From NCBI RefSeq assembly GCF_004217335.1, contig NZ_SHMP01000003.1, positions 868,001-932,000 of the forward strand: a stretch of 64,000 nucleotides of DNA, read 5' to 3'. Of this stretch, positions 34,529 to 43,781 are shown piece by piece. Each line of letters starts with the position of its first letter. Position 1 is the first letter of the stretch. The DNA comes from Natrinema hispanicum (GTDB taxonomy: Archaea > Halobacteriota > Halobacteria > Halobacteriales > Natrialbaceae). The notes under the pieces are model-generated. The model had not been told where the DNA came from, ran no database searches, and was given only the letters and a program-made list of their open reading frames with translations. A program made the position numbers and the translations under genes.

Positions 34529-35595
34529 ACGCGAGCACGGGCGACCCGACGGACGTCTCGCTTGAGGAGGCTCGAGACCTGCTGGTCGATCTCGTCTCGA
34601 TTCCCTCCCCGACCCGTGAGGAACGCGAGGCGGCCAAACGCCTCGTGGATTTCTTCGAGGCCCACGACCGGGAGGTCTGGATCGACGCGGTCGGGAACGT
34701 CCGCGCACCGGCAGACGATTCCGTCCTCCTGACCTCGCACATCGACACCGTGCCGGGAGACATCCCTGTCGAGGTCGAAGACACCGGCGACGATGAGATC
34801 CTCTGGGGCCGTGGCAGCGTCGACGCGACTGGCCCGCTCGCCGCGATGGCGGCCGCTGCCGTCCGAACCGGCGTTTCCTTCGTCGGCGTCGTCGGCGAGG
34901 AAGTCGACTCGAAGGGGTCGCGCTATCTCGTCGACGACCGCGACGAGTCACCGGACGCCGTCGTCAACGGCGAGCCCTCCGGGGCCGACGGGATCACGCT
35001 CGGCTATCGCGGCCTGATCGCCGGGACGTACGTCGCGACAAGCGAGTCCGGCCATACCTCACGGCCGGACCCGAACGCGATCCAACACGCCGTTCGCTGG
35101 TGGTCGGCCGTCGAGGAGCGCTTCGAAGGCGACGAGTACGAACCGATCTTCGAGCAAGTGACGACCAAGCCGGTCGACATCGAAGGTGGCGTCAGCGAGG
35201 ACGGCCTCTCCGTCGAGACGACGATGGACGTTCAACTGCGCGTCCCGCCGGCACTCGACGTCGAGACCGTCCGCGAAGCCGCCGAAGCCGAACTCGAGGT
35301 CGGCACCGTCACCTGGAAGGACAAGGTTCCGCCAGTGATGATGAGCCCGCGAACGGAGGTCGCTCGGGCGTTCCGTGTCGCCATCCGAAAGGAAGGCGCT
35401 GATCCGCGTCTGGTGCGAAAGACCGGCACCAGCGACATGAACATCTACGCCGGTGCCTGGGACTGTCCGATGGTCACCTACGGGCCTGGCAATTCAGACC
35501 TCGATCACGCACCCGACGAACGACTCCCGCTGTCGGAGTTCGATCAGTCGGTCGCGATCTTAGAGCGCGTCGCGCGGACGCTCAGTGAAGACTGA
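34525..35595 (+). CDS. lysK: LysW-ornithine hydrolase (LysK/ArgE-type)
   Basis: 356 residues, M20 metallopeptidase. VLLTSHIDTVPGD, GRGSVDATGPLAA and GVVGEEVDSKGSRY hold the two-metal ligands His, Asp and Glu; GTSDMNIYAGAW is the C-terminal ligand region. Releases ornithine (or lysine) from LysW, closing the carrier-bound route. Translationally coupled with argD by an ATGA overlap. Confidence 0.93.
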   Translation: MNASTGDPTDVSLEEARDLLVDLVSIPSPTREEREAAKRLVDFFEAHDREVWIDAVGNVRAPADDSVLLTSHIDTVPGDIPVEVEDTGDDEILWGRGSVDATGPLAAMAAAAVRTGVSFVGVVGEEVDSKGSRYLVDDRDESPDAVVNGEPSGADGITLGYRGLIAGTYVATSESGHTSRPDPNAIQHAVRWWSAVEERFEGDEYEPIFEQVTTKPVDIEGGVSEDGLSVETTMDVQLRVPPALDVETVREAAEAELEVGTVTWKDKVPPVMMSPRTEVARAFRVAIRKEGADPRLVRKTGTSDMNIYAGAWDCPMVTYGPGNSDLDHAPDERLPLSEFDQSVAILERVARTLSED

Positions 35596-35627
35596 CGAAT
35601 AAGTATTCGCAGACGAGCTATCATATC

Positions 35628-36557
35628 ATGACGACAAATACGGACGATACACAGCCGAGACATTTCCTCGACGTCGATGACCTCTCCGAGGCGGAACTGT
35701 TCGCAGTTCTCGACAGAGCCGACGAATACAAACACGCCGTCGAGAACGGCGAGGACCACGCCGACCTGTCTGGACAGACATTGGGAATGCTCTTCCAGAA
35801 GGCGAGTACCCGAACCCGCGTTTCCTTCGAGACGGGGATGACCCAGCTTGGGGGACACGCGATCTTCCTCGGGGAAGACGACATCCAGCTCGGGCGGGGC
35901 GAACCGCTGAAAGACACCTCGCGTGCGCTCTCACGATACGTCGACGCGGTGATGGCTCGCGTCTTCAAACACGAGAACGTCGAGGTGCTCGCCGAATACT
36001 CGTCGGTGCCGATCGTCAACGGCCTCACCGACGACGCGCATCCTTGCCAGACGCTTGCGGACCTCCAGACGATCCGCGAACACGAGGGCGGTCTCGAGGA
36101 CGTCTCAGCAGCCTGGATCGGCGACGGGAATAACGTCGCCCAGTCGTTCGCGCTCGGCTGTGCGCTGACCGGCGTTGACCTGACGATTGCGACGCCCGAG
36201 GGGTACGAAGTCGACGACGCCGTGCTCGAGCGCGCCCGCGACCTCGGTGGCGATCCGACGATCACGACCGATCCCATCGAGGCGGCCACCGACGCCGATG
36301 TCATCTACACGGACGTCTGGATCTCGATGGGCCAGGAGGACGAACGCGATGTCCGGATGAACGACTTCGAGGGCTTCCAGGTCTCTGCGGACTTACTCGA
36401 ACACGCCCCCGACGCATCGGTGATGCACTGCCTGCCGGCTCACCGCGGCGAGGAGATCACCGACGACGTCGTCGAAGGTGAGCAGTCGATCGTCTTCGAT
36501 CAGGCTGAAAACAGGCTTCACGCCCAGAAGGCACTGTTGAGCTGGCTGCTCGAGTAG
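35628..36557 (+). CDS. argF: Ornithine carbamoyltransferase
   Basis: 309 residues. The carbamoyl-phosphate motif KASTRTRVSFETGM and the ornithine-binding MHCLPAHRGEE, HPCQTLADLQT and DVWISMG are intact. It converts ornithine to citrulline, feeding ArgG. Located 33 bases after lysK. A second, incomplete copy of its last 16 codons with silent changes sits 138 bases downstream, at 36648-36696. Confidence 0.97.
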   Translation: MTTNTDDTQPRHFLDVDDLSEAELFAVLDRADEYKHAVENGEDHADLSGQTLGMLFQKASTRTRVSFETGMTQLGGHAIFLGEDDIQLGRGEPLKDTSRALSRYVDAVMARVFKHENVEVLAEYSSVPIVNGLTDDAHPCQTLADLQTIREHEGGLEDVSAAWIGDGNNVAQSFALGCALTGVDLTIATPEGYEVDDAVLERARDLGGDPTITTDPIEAATDADVIYTDVWISMGQEDERDVRMNDFEGFQVSADLLEHAPDASVMHCLPAHRGEEITDDVVEGEQSIVFDQAENRLHAQKALLSWLLE

Positions 36558-36581
36558 ACGACCGCGAGCGATGCGAGCGGC

Positions 36582-36600
36582 TTTTTGGTCCAGATTTTTT
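36582..36600 (+). terminator. Oligo-T termination region after argF
   Basis: Two T-runs (five and six T's) at 36582-36586 and 36595-36600 follow the argF stop in a T-rich stretch, typical of archaeal termination. Confidence 0.45.
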
Positions 36601-36647
36601 CGTGAGTGGTCAGCAGAGCTGACCCGAGCGAAAAAAGGTGGGCTGTA

Positions 36648-36696
36648 AAATCGGCTTCACGCCCAGAAGGCGCTGCTGAGTTGGCTGCTCGAGTAG
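36648..36696 (+). pseudogene. Second copy of the argF 3' end
   Basis: From just after a TAA, this segment encodes NRLHAQKALLSWLLE and a TAG, identical in protein sequence to the final residues of ArgF ending at 36557, but with silent changes (gca/gcg, ttg/ctg, agc/agt). It has no start. It is most simply the surviving 3' tail of a displaced argF allele. Confidence 0.7.
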
Positions 36697-36716
36697 CTGT
36701 TCGATCCCGCTTTTGG

Positions 36717-37184
36717 TTACTCGAGGACTGCGTACACGACGCCGAGGACGAGTCCGTACGCGGCGTGGCCGACGAGACTCTCGACGGCGATGTTCGGGAC
36801 GGCAGGTGCTAGTTCGAACCCGACTGCCGAGAGCCAGATCGGCATCACGAAGACGGCGAGGACCAGCCAGACCCCGACGCCGTAGCCGAGCCCGAGGAGC
36901 CCGGCCGTCGTCGGACTCGCGTCGGCACGTCCCGTCGTGACCAGCAGCGCCGCGAAGACGACGCCGATGACCGCGCCGTGGGAGAGGTGGACGATCGTTC
37001 CCGCAAGCCCGCCTTCGAGCCCGTACATCGCTGGGATCGCCATCTCGAGGACGCCAGGCGTCTGAACCACCATCATCGCGCCGAACACGATCGCGCCGAT
37101 GATACCGCCGACGGTCCCTGCCTGCCAGGGCTCGAGTGCCGTTTTAGTCCGTTCGGGTCGTTTGGTTACTGTCTCTGATGCCAT
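36717..37184 (-). CDS. Four-helix membrane protein, haloarchaeal family
   Basis: 155 residues with four predicted membrane helices (for example GGIIGAIVFGAMMVV, VIGVVFAALLVTT, VGVWLVLAVFVMPIW and VESLVGHAAYGLVLGVVYAV). It resembles haloarchaeal proteins loosely labelled histidine kinase-like, but no kinase motif is present, so I do not accept that name. Function unknown. Divergent from the small gene at 37369. Confidence 0.75.
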   Translation of the reverse strand: MASETVTKRPERTKTALEPWQAGTVGGIIGAIVFGAMMVVQTPGVLEMAIPAMYGLEGGLAGTIVHLSHGAVIGVVFAALLVTTGRADASPTTAGLLGLGYGVGVWLVLAVFVMPIWLSAVGFELAPAVPNIAVESLVGHAAYGLVLGVVYAVLE

Positions 37185-37368
37185 ATGACATCACACACCC
37201 TGGGTCAGTGTAGCGGTATCCCGGTTCGGGACTCGTCATGCACAGCCGGTTCCCGGCGCTCGGTTTTGCCTGTCAGGCGGCCCTCGAATTGCCCGCAGCG
37301 ACCGGAGGGGCCAGCAGTCGGCGCGATGACACGAAGTTTCTTTGGACCAGCGCACTCACTCTCACGCG

Positions 37369-37617
37369 ATGTCGAACCCGCTCCGGATCTCGGCTGGCGA
37401 CCTCGAGACGGATGCCATCATGAACGCGATCGAGGACGGACGACGGGTCGTGATTACGACGACAGCGGCGCAGAGCGAGTACGAGGTGACGTTGCGATAC
37501 GACGGCTCGGTGTACTACTGTGATACACCGACGCGGCTCCACCGCCACGAGACCGAACGCGAAATGCGGACCTGCATCCGAAACATGGGCTACGGGGCAA
37601 CAGCTGAGGATGCGTGA
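37369..37617 (+). CDS. Small acidic protein, unknown (haloarchaeal DUF)
   Basis: 82 residues starting MSNPLRISAGDLETDAIMNAIEDG. It has alternating strands (RVVITTT, YEVTLRYDG, VYYCDTPTRL) and a helical end with REMRTCIRN. No recognisable motif; the composition suits a small alpha/beta domain. The ATG at 37369 is preferred over 37342 because the extra residues are basic and His-rich. Confidence 0.6.
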   Translation: MSNPLRISAGDLETDAIMNAIEDGRRVVITTTAAQSEYEVTLRYDGSVYYCDTPTRLHRHETEREMRTCIRNMGYGATAEDA

Positions 37618-37686
37618 CGACGGCGCGGCTGCACGTTCCGGCCGGCCGTGACGAGTATTTTGACCTTCGCGGCCGTACGAGCCTGT

Positions 37687-38070
37687 ATGTCCGACACCCC
37701 CCAGCACCGCCTCGGGGAACTGATGGAGGAATCGAACCCCCCGTTCGAAAAAGTCATGAGCTGCGTGTTCGGAATCGAGGATCACGAGACCCGCACCTAC
37801 CTGACACTGTGTTCACAGCCCGGGAGTACGATCGAGGAGTTGGCCGCGACACTCGAGCGAGACCGGAGTACGGTCAACCGCTCGCTGTCGACGCTGCACG
37901 AACGGGATCTCGTTCGCCGGGATCGACGGTTGCTGGACGGTGGTGGCTACATTTACCAGTATACTGCGATCGCGCTGCCAGAAGTCAAAGAGATGTTGCA
38001 CGAAGCACTGGACGTCTGGACGGCGACGGTCCACGACGTGATCGACGAGTTCGACGAGACGATCGAGTAA
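37687..38070 (+). CDS. Winged-helix transcription regulator (TrmB/MarR-like)
   Basis: 127 residues. A single winged HTH with TYLTLCSQPGSTIEELAATLERDRSTVNRSLSTLHER (read in parts) and a basic wing RDRRLLDGGGYIYQYTAI, then a C-terminal dimerisation helix. The recognition helix (DRSTVNRSLSTL) resembles the TrmB-type HTH of haloarchaea. The target is not evident; the nearest gene on the same strand is thrC. Confidence 0.8.
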   Translation: MSDTPQHRLGELMEESNPPFEKVMSCVFGIEDHETRTYLTLCSQPGSTIEELAATLERDRSTVNRSLSTLHERDLVRRDRRLLDGGGYIYQYTAIALPEVKEMLHEALDVWTATVHDVIDEFDETIE

Positions 38071-38127
38071 CCCACGTCATCGCCGAATCCACTCACTTTT
38101 TCCCTGTTGCATCCCTCCCATCCGATA

Positions 38128-39402
38128 ATGAGTCTCAGTCTCTCGGCCGAGCAGCCTGACGAACCCGCCGACGCCGACAATGGCGTCTGGCTCGAGTGCA
38201 TCGAGTGTGGCGAGACGTTCGCTCCCTTCGACGACGTTCGCTACACCTGTGATGAGTGTGACGGACTGCTCGAGGTTCGCTACGCCGAGCTGCCGACGCT
38301 CGATGACTTCGACGGACATGGCGTCTGGCGGTATGCCGACGCGCTGCCGTTCGCAGAAGGCGTCTCGATTCAGGAAGGTGCGACGCCGCTGTATGAGGTC
38401 CCTCGTCTCGAGGAATCGATCGGTGTCGAGGCGCTGCGGATCAAACACGAAGGAATGAACCCGACGGGCTCGTTCAAGGACCGCGGGATGACCGTTGGCG
38501 TCCGCGTCGCGAAGGAACTCGGCGTCGGTCGGCTGGCCTGTGCCTCGACCGGAAACACCAGCGCTGCGCTGGCTGCTTACGGTTCCCGCGGCGGGATGGA
38601 GACGCTCGTCCTCCTGCCCGCAGGGAAGGTCGCCGCCGGAAAGATCGCCCAGGCGAGTCTCCACGGCGCACGCATCCTCGAGGTCGACGGCAACTTCGAC
38701 GCCTGTCTCGACATCGTCCAGGAACTCGCCGCCAAGGGCGAGGCCTACCTGCTGAACTCGCTGAATCCCTTCCGCCTCGAGGGTCAGAAGACGATCGGCC
38801 TCGAGATTCTCGAGGGCTTCCTCGCCGATTACGACGCCGTTCCAGACCGGATCGTGCTGCCGGTCGGCAACGCGGGCAACACCTCGGCGCTGTACAAGGC
38901 CTTCCGCGAACTCGTCCAGGCCGGCGAACTCGACGAGGACGACGTGCCGAAGCTGACGGGTGTGCAGGCCGAAGGCGCTGCCCCGATGGTCGAGGCGATC
39001 GAAAACGACGCCGACGAAGTCCGCCGCTGGGAAGATGTGGAGACGCGCGCAACCGCAATCCGGATCGGCAATCCGGTCAACGCACCCAAGGCCCTGCCCG
39101 GCATCCGCGAGACCGGTGGCACCGCGGTTGCGGTCTCCGACGAGGAGATTACCGAGGCCCAGCGCGACATCGCAAGTGAGGGAATCGGCGTTGAACCCGC
39201 CTCTGCCGCCTCGATCGCCGGCCTGCGCAAGCTCCGTGCCGAGGGAGTCGTCGACGACGACGAGCGTGTCGCCTGCCTGACGACGGGTCACCTGCTCAAA
39301 GACCCCGACGCTGCGGCCGCCGCCGGCAGCGAGCCCGAACCTGTGCCGGCCGACACTGCGGGCGTGCTCGCAAGCATCGCGAGCGAGCGCGCGTCGGAGT
39401 AA
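38128..39402 (+). CDS. thrC: Threonine synthase
   Basis: 424 residues. N-terminal zinc ribbon with C24-x2-C27 and C41-x2-C44, as in archaeal ThrC. The PLP Lys lies in NPTGSFKDRGMT (about residue 119), the phosphate loop in VLPVGNAGNTSALYKA and the C-terminal domain in LTGVQAEGAAP. Converts O-phosphohomoserine to threonine. Start at 38128; a longer frame from 38107 is possible. Confidence 0.93.
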   Translation: MSLSLSAEQPDEPADADNGVWLECIECGETFAPFDDVRYTCDECDGLLEVRYAELPTLDDFDGHGVWRYADALPFAEGVSIQEGATPLYEVPRLEESIGVEALRIKHEGMNPTGSFKDRGMTVGVRVAKELGVGRLACASTGNTSAALAAYGSRGGMETLVLLPAGKVAAGKIAQASLHGARILEVDGNFDACLDIVQELAAKGEAYLLNSLNPFRLEGQKTIGLEILEGFLADYDAVPDRIVLPVGNAGNTSALYKAFRELVQAGELDEDDVPKLTGVQAEGAAPMVEAIENDADEVRRWEDVETRATAIRIGNPVNAPKALPGIRETGGTAVAVSDEEITEAQRDIASEGIGVEPASAASIAGLRKLRAEGVVDDDERVACLTTGHLLKDPDAAAAAGSEPEPVPADTAGVLASIASERASE

Positions 39403-39528
39403 TAGATCCGACGGCGTGCTCGAGCACCTCTCGGAGTAACGTCCGTCGGGTGCACGACCCGCGTCAGACGTGTCTGACACCCGACTGACTGATCTTTTTC
39501 TCGCTCCCTGTGGACGTCCTATCGAGCC

Positions 39529-39864
39529 ATGTCCGCCGAACAGGACGACTCCGTCTCCCCCGCTGACGATCGACACCAAGCGATCATCGTCGACGACGCG
39601 CTCGAATCGACCGCCCCGCGTGATCGGTCGATCGCCGATTCGACACACCACCCGGCGTTGCGTTCCGCTCGGATCGAACGGATACGGCTCTCCGCTCGCA
39701 TCGCCGCACTCGAGCGGGCACTCGAGACAAGCGAGCGACGCCGACAGGCGATCGTCGACCAGTACGAACGATTGTTGGCCGAGCGGACGGATACGACGGG
39801 CCCCTCTCCCTGCGAATCTCCATCGCAGTCACAGTCCGTACTAACGTGGCTTTTCGATCGGTAG
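39529..39864 (+). CDS. Hypothetical protein with a short coiled coil
   Basis: 111 residues. The N-terminal half is Asp/Ser-rich and low-complexity; the C-terminal half has a heptad-like helix ARIAALERALETSERRRQAI followed by QYERLLAERT. No membrane segment or enzyme motif. It stands between thrC and the TFB gene. Confidence 0.6.
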   Translation: MSAEQDDSVSPADDRHQAIIVDDALESTAPRDRSIADSTHHPALRSARIERIRLSARIAALERALETSERRRQAIVDQYERLLAERTDTTGPSPCESPSQSQSVLTWLFDR

Positions 39865-39960
39865 CTCTCCCCTGACTGTCGTTTCACTTACCTCGTTCGT
39901 TCCATTCTCCAATAATTTAAATACTATTAGGGACCAACTGGATAGAAGGGGAAATAACCA

Positions 39961-40854
39961 ATGGCAGATGCCGATACAGCACCGGACTGCCCCGAATGTG
40001 ACGGCAGATTACGGAAGCAGGGCACGGAAATCGTCTGTGAGGAGTGTGGACTCGTCTCCGCGGAAGACGAGATCGATCGCGGCCCGGAGTGGCGGTCGTT
40101 CGAGGACGATGATTCCGATCCGAGACGAACCGGGGCACCACTGACTCGGTCGCGCCACGACCGTGGACTTTCGACGGAGATCGGATATGGCTCGCATGCA
40201 GGCACCAGCTCTCGTCTGACCGGCCGGAAACGGCGACAGATCGCTCGTCTTCGCCGCGAACACAACCGCGCACGGATCTCGTCGAAAGCCGAGCGAAATC
40301 AGGTGTACGGCTTTGCGGAAATCAGGCGGCTCACTGCCTTGCTCTCGCTGCCAGAGTCCGTCAGAGAGCAGTCCTGTGCGCTGTTCGAATCCGCCCAGTC
40401 CGAGGGGCTCTTTCAAGGGCGTTCGCTCGAAGGATTTGCCGCCGCTGCGATCTATGCCACCTGTCGGACGCGTTCGATCGCTCGCACGACCGACGAAATC
40501 ACTGCCGTCGCACGCGCCGACGATGCCGAACTCTCGGCTGCCTACGATGCGATGAACCGCGAGCTGGGGCTGCGGACGGGGCCGATCGACCCTGCACAGT
40601 ATCTCCCACGCTTCGCTTCTGAACTCGAGCTCGGAACCGCCGTCGAGCGTCGCGCGCGAGAACACGTCGAGGCCCTACTCGAGGCGGGCCTGATCGGCGG
40701 TCGCAATCCCGGCGGCGTCGCTGCGGCCTGTCTCTACAAGGCGGCCGGAGAACGCGAGTCGTGGCCGTCGATCACACAGGCCGCCGCTGCCGAGGTCGCC
40801 GACGTCGCAGCAGTGACGATCCGGGCGACCGTTACAAATATCGACGAGCTCTGA
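39961..40854 (+). CDS. tfb: Transcription initiation factor TFB
   Basis: 297 residues, a haloarchaeal TFIIB homologue that bridges TBP and RNA polymerase at promoters. N-terminal zinc ribbon with C10, C13, C26 and C29; the B-reader region PEWRSFEDDDSDPRRTGAPLT (read in parts) is present; two cyclin repeats follow (about 105-195 and 200-297), with the AAAIYATCR and AAACLYKAA helices. Haloarchaea carry several TFBs; which one this is cannot be told from sequence. A TATA box at 39911-39923 is upstream. Confidence 0.95.
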   Translation: MADADTAPDCPECDGRLRKQGTEIVCEECGLVSAEDEIDRGPEWRSFEDDDSDPRRTGAPLTRSRHDRGLSTEIGYGSHAGTSSRLTGRKRRQIARLRREHNRARISSKAERNQVYGFAEIRRLTALLSLPESVREQSCALFESAQSEGLFQGRSLEGFAAAAIYATCRTRSIARTTDEITAVARADDAELSAAYDAMNRELGLRTGPIDPAQYLPRFASELELGTAVERRAREHVEALLEAGLIGGRNPGGVAAACLYKAAGERESWPSITQAAAAEVADVAAVTIRATVTNIDEL

Positions 40855-40890
40855 CGGCGGTTCGCTCAAAACGTCGCGGGACGACGCCGG

Positions 40891-42993
40891 TTACGTCGTC
40901 CGAAGCGTATCCGTACTCGGCTCGTAGACCTCGCCTTTCTGTTTGAGCTTGTCGATCTCGTGTTCGGCTTTCGACTGGTCCATGCCGACCTCTTCGGCGC
41001 GTTCGAGGACGATATCGACCGGCGCGCCGTCGTCGTACTCCTCTTCGATGTCGCTGATGAGTCCTTTGAGGTTCTTGATTCGGTCGCGTTGGGATTTCGA
41101 GGTGCCAGCCTCGACGATGTCCGCGTCGAACTCGCCGGTTTCGGGATCGACGCCGATGTCCTGGAGACAGGAGCGAACGATCTCGACGGACTGTTCGGCA
41201 TCACTTTGCTCGACCGTGTCCGAGAGGCGAACACGAGCGCTTGCCTCCGCCAGTCGAACCAGCGCCTCGAGTTTCCGTGCCGTGACGGGGACGGCAGCGT
41301 CCTCGTCGGTCCCCTTCGACCGCAGATCGACGTAGAAGTCCCGAATCGTTGCTTGGGCCTCGTCGGTCATCCGCGGATGACAGTTCTGCTTGGCGTAGGC
41401 GATATATTTGCGCAGGAGTTCGGCGTCGATCTCGGGATCGACCTGTTCGGTCACTTCGTCGATCTCGTCGTCGCTGACCTCGAGGGAAGTCATCTCTTCT
41501 TGTTGTGTGGTCAACTCCCCTGCGTAATTGGTCGTCAAGATGTGTTCCGCGAGATTCCGGTCTTTCTCTTCGTCGGGCTGGTCGGTGACCGTGAAAATCA
41601 GATCGAACCGCGAGATGAGCGCCGGCTCGAGATCGATCTGCTCGCCGATCGGTTCGTACTGATCGAAGCGGCCGTACTTGGGGTTTGCCGCACCGAGCAG
41701 CGAACAGCGGGATTTGAGCGTCGCGTTGATACCGGCTTTCGAGACGGATATCTTCTGCTGTTCTAAGGCCTCGTGCATGGCACTCCGATCTTCCGAGCGC
41801 ATCTTATCGAGCTCGTCGACCGCTGCGATTCCCTGATCGGCGAGGACGAGCGCGCCGGCCTCGAGCGTCCACTGCTGGCCGTCCCCGAAGTCGTCGCGGA
41901 CGGCGGCGGCTGTGAGACCAGCCGAAGACGACCCCTTGCCGGAGGTGTAGACCGAGCGGGGTGCGATGTTCTGGATGTAGCCCAGCATCTGCGATTTCCC
42001 AGTCCCCGGATCACCGATCAGCAGCATGTGCAGGTCGCCTCGAATCCGCGACCCCTCGGGCAACTGCTTGGTCACGCCCGAGAACAACTGGAGAATCATC
42101 GCGAGTTTCTCCTGTTCGTAGCCATAGATGGAGGGCGCAATGGAGGCGATCATCTGCTCGTAGACATCGTCGTCGTTGGAGATCTCGTAGATTGCCTTCT
42201 TGTCCTCGTCGGTGATGTCCATGTCCTCGAACTGCTCTTCGTCGATGTCGACGGACATCCCCTCCATGTAGAAGTCGAAGACGGGCGATTTGTCCTGGTT
42301 GTCGCCCTGTTGCTCGAGGCGGAGGACGCCGGTCGCGGAGACGTGGTCGCCGGGGGTGACCTCGCCGGTGATGTCGTCTTCGATGTGGACGTCGAGCGAC
42401 TGGGGGGTTTCGCCGCCGCGCAGTCCCTCGGGGCTTTCTTGGATGCGCAGTTTTTGGGAGTCGACGAACTCGGACTGGTCGAAGTTGATGCGGAAGGGGC
42501 CCTGTCGTTCACAGCCCTGACATTCGTGGGGTTCCTGGAAGTCGCCGCTGGATTGCGGGACACGTGTGAGGGTGCCACAGAGCTGGCACTCGAAGGCTGC
42601 TTCCTCGATTTTGGGACGGACGTCGGTGGCTTTGCGGACGATTCCGTGGACCTGCACGAGGGAGTTCATATCCGGCGCGCGAATCTCCCGGATCTCGGGG
42701 GACTCCGTCTCGGGGAGATTGCGAATCCGGACGTGTGCCTGTCCGAGACTGACGTCGATCGGGAGATCGTACAGTCGCAGCGCTTCCTCGGCGTAACGCT
42801 GGAGCTGTTCGGGCTGGGCGATGAAGTCGTCCGCGAGGTCGGGCTCGAACCGGTAGAGATCCTGCCAGTCGACGTGCAGCGACCGCTGCTCGTTGGGATA
42901 GCGTTGGGCAAGCTGCTTGATCTCGTTGTCGTAGTAGTTGCGGAAGAACTGCTCGAAGGAGTCGACGAGTTCTGAGTTGCCCGCTTGCGCCAT
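40891..42993 (-). CDS. mcm: Replicative helicase MCM
   Basis: 700 residues. N-terminal domain with zinc ribbon C-x2-C pairs (CQLC and CQGC), then an AAA+ domain with Walker A GDPGTGKSQML, GSSSAGLTAAAV, DELDKMRSEDRSAMHEALE and the arginine finger region ISRFDLIFTVTD. A C-terminal winged-helix segment follows (about 620-700). No intein interrupts the Walker A or other usual sites. Upstream TATA (TTTATA at 43019-43024) is about 28 bases from the ATG. Confidence 0.98.
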   Translation of the reverse strand: MAQAGNSELVDSFEQFFRNYYDNEIKQLAQRYPNEQRSLHVDWQDLYRFEPDLADDFIAQPEQLQRYAEEALRLYDLPIDVSLGQAHVRIRNLPETESPEIREIRAPDMNSLVQVHGIVRKATDVRPKIEEAAFECQLCGTLTRVPQSSGDFQEPHECQGCERQGPFRINFDQSEFVDSQKLRIQESPEGLRGGETPQSLDVHIEDDITGEVTPGDHVSATGVLRLEQQGDNQDKSPVFDFYMEGMSVDIDEEQFEDMDITDEDKKAIYEISNDDDVYEQMIASIAPSIYGYEQEKLAMILQLFSGVTKQLPEGSRIRGDLHMLLIGDPGTGKSQMLGYIQNIAPRSVYTSGKGSSSAGLTAAAVRDDFGDGQQWTLEAGALVLADQGIAAVDELDKMRSEDRSAMHEALEQQKISVSKAGINATLKSRCSLLGAANPKYGRFDQYEPIGEQIDLEPALISRFDLIFTVTDQPDEEKDRNLAEHILTTNYAGELTTQQEEMTSLEVSDDEIDEVTEQVDPEIDAELLRKYIAYAKQNCHPRMTDEAQATIRDFYVDLRSKGTDEDAAVPVTARKLEALVRLAEASARVRLSDTVEQSDAEQSVEIVRSCLQDIGVDPETGEFDADIVEAGTSKSQRDRIKNLKGLISDIEEEYDDGAPVDIVLERAEEVGMDQSKAEHEIDKLKQKGEVYEPSTDTLRTT

Positions 42994-43552
42994 TGCACCG
43001 TCCTAGGGCTGCCATCGGGTATAAATGGTCGTAAACGAGGATGAAACTGAACGGCTCGAGACGTCGATCGCTGCGAGCGGTCGGCGAGCCGCTATCGTAC
43101 GCAGACGGGCACGACGGAGCACACGACGATGTGTTCGGAGCTTGGCACCCGCGACTGGAAGCACTGCTGACAAAACGAGTATATTGCCGTCAATAGCCGC
43201 CGTCGTCCGACAGGGCTGTACTATTGCTTCCACGGAAGGCTTCATTGGTTGATCCCGACTACATAGAATCGAGGTGATCCCAACGAATAGCAAGATGATC
43301 CGTACACCACTCGATCCTCACTGTGGTCAGTCTAATCGTACTCCGTGTGGATCCTGTTGACTGTTTCCACAGAACACCTCACCCCCCGAACTCATAGTTT
43401 CGTTCTCTGCCTTCGGTTTCGATGTCACCCGCTAGTCAGTACTACTGCTCATCATACCGATCACAGTAGCCGCCACTTACTGAGTTGTGCTGTGAAAACG
43501 CTGTCTGAACATCCCAGAGTCACCGCTGGCGGTCTTGTTCACAGCAGAAATA
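42994..43552. other. Intergenic region upstream of mcm, no gene supported
   Basis: About 560 bases between the mcm start and tRNA-Pro. The only clear signal is a TATA-like GGTATAAATGG at 43017-43027 for mcm. The rest has mixed composition and stop codons in all frames; I see no convincing gene, no inverted-repeat element and no RNA. Confidence 0.4.
43017..43027 (-). promoter_or_regulatory. TATA element for mcm
   Basis: On the minus strand this reads CCATTTATACC and is centred about 29 bases before the mcm ATG at 42993, indicating a leaderless mRNA. Confidence 0.55.
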
Positions 43553-43625
43553 TGGGATCGCCCGGATTTGAACCGGGGTCACGGGCACCCAAGGCCCGAA
43601 GTATACCAAGCTAACCCACGATCCC
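43553..43625 (-). tRNA. tRNA-Pro (anticodon TGG)
   Basis: 73-base cloverleaf on the minus strand. Acceptor GGGATCG/CGATCCC, D arm from GGTTAGCTTGGTATACT, anticodon stem CGGGC/GCCCG with loop CTTGGGT containing TGG, T arm CCGGTTCAAATCCGG and discriminator A. No encoded CCA. Confidence 0.96.
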
Positions 43626-43781
43626 GTACATCTCGATATCGCCCCCATTGCATAAAGCGTTTCGTTATCCTGCTGCCCGTCGTCGTATGGACCGCCACGC
43701 TCGAGACGGCCACTCTTCTCCCTCGAGACAGTCATCGGGAACCGACAGAACGGTTTTGCCCGATGCCGTGATAGCGCTCCT

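Noticed and set aside
41690..42070. Possible intein in MCM near the Walker A site
   Set aside because: Many haloarchaeal MCM genes carry inteins, but the reading frame here is continuous with normal spacing and no splice-junction motifs, so none is present.
42994..43552. A possible hidden gene or transposon remnant upstream of mcm
   Set aside because: Stops occur in all frames, no transposase motif was recognised, and no inverted repeats flank the region. Only the mcm TATA box could be supported.
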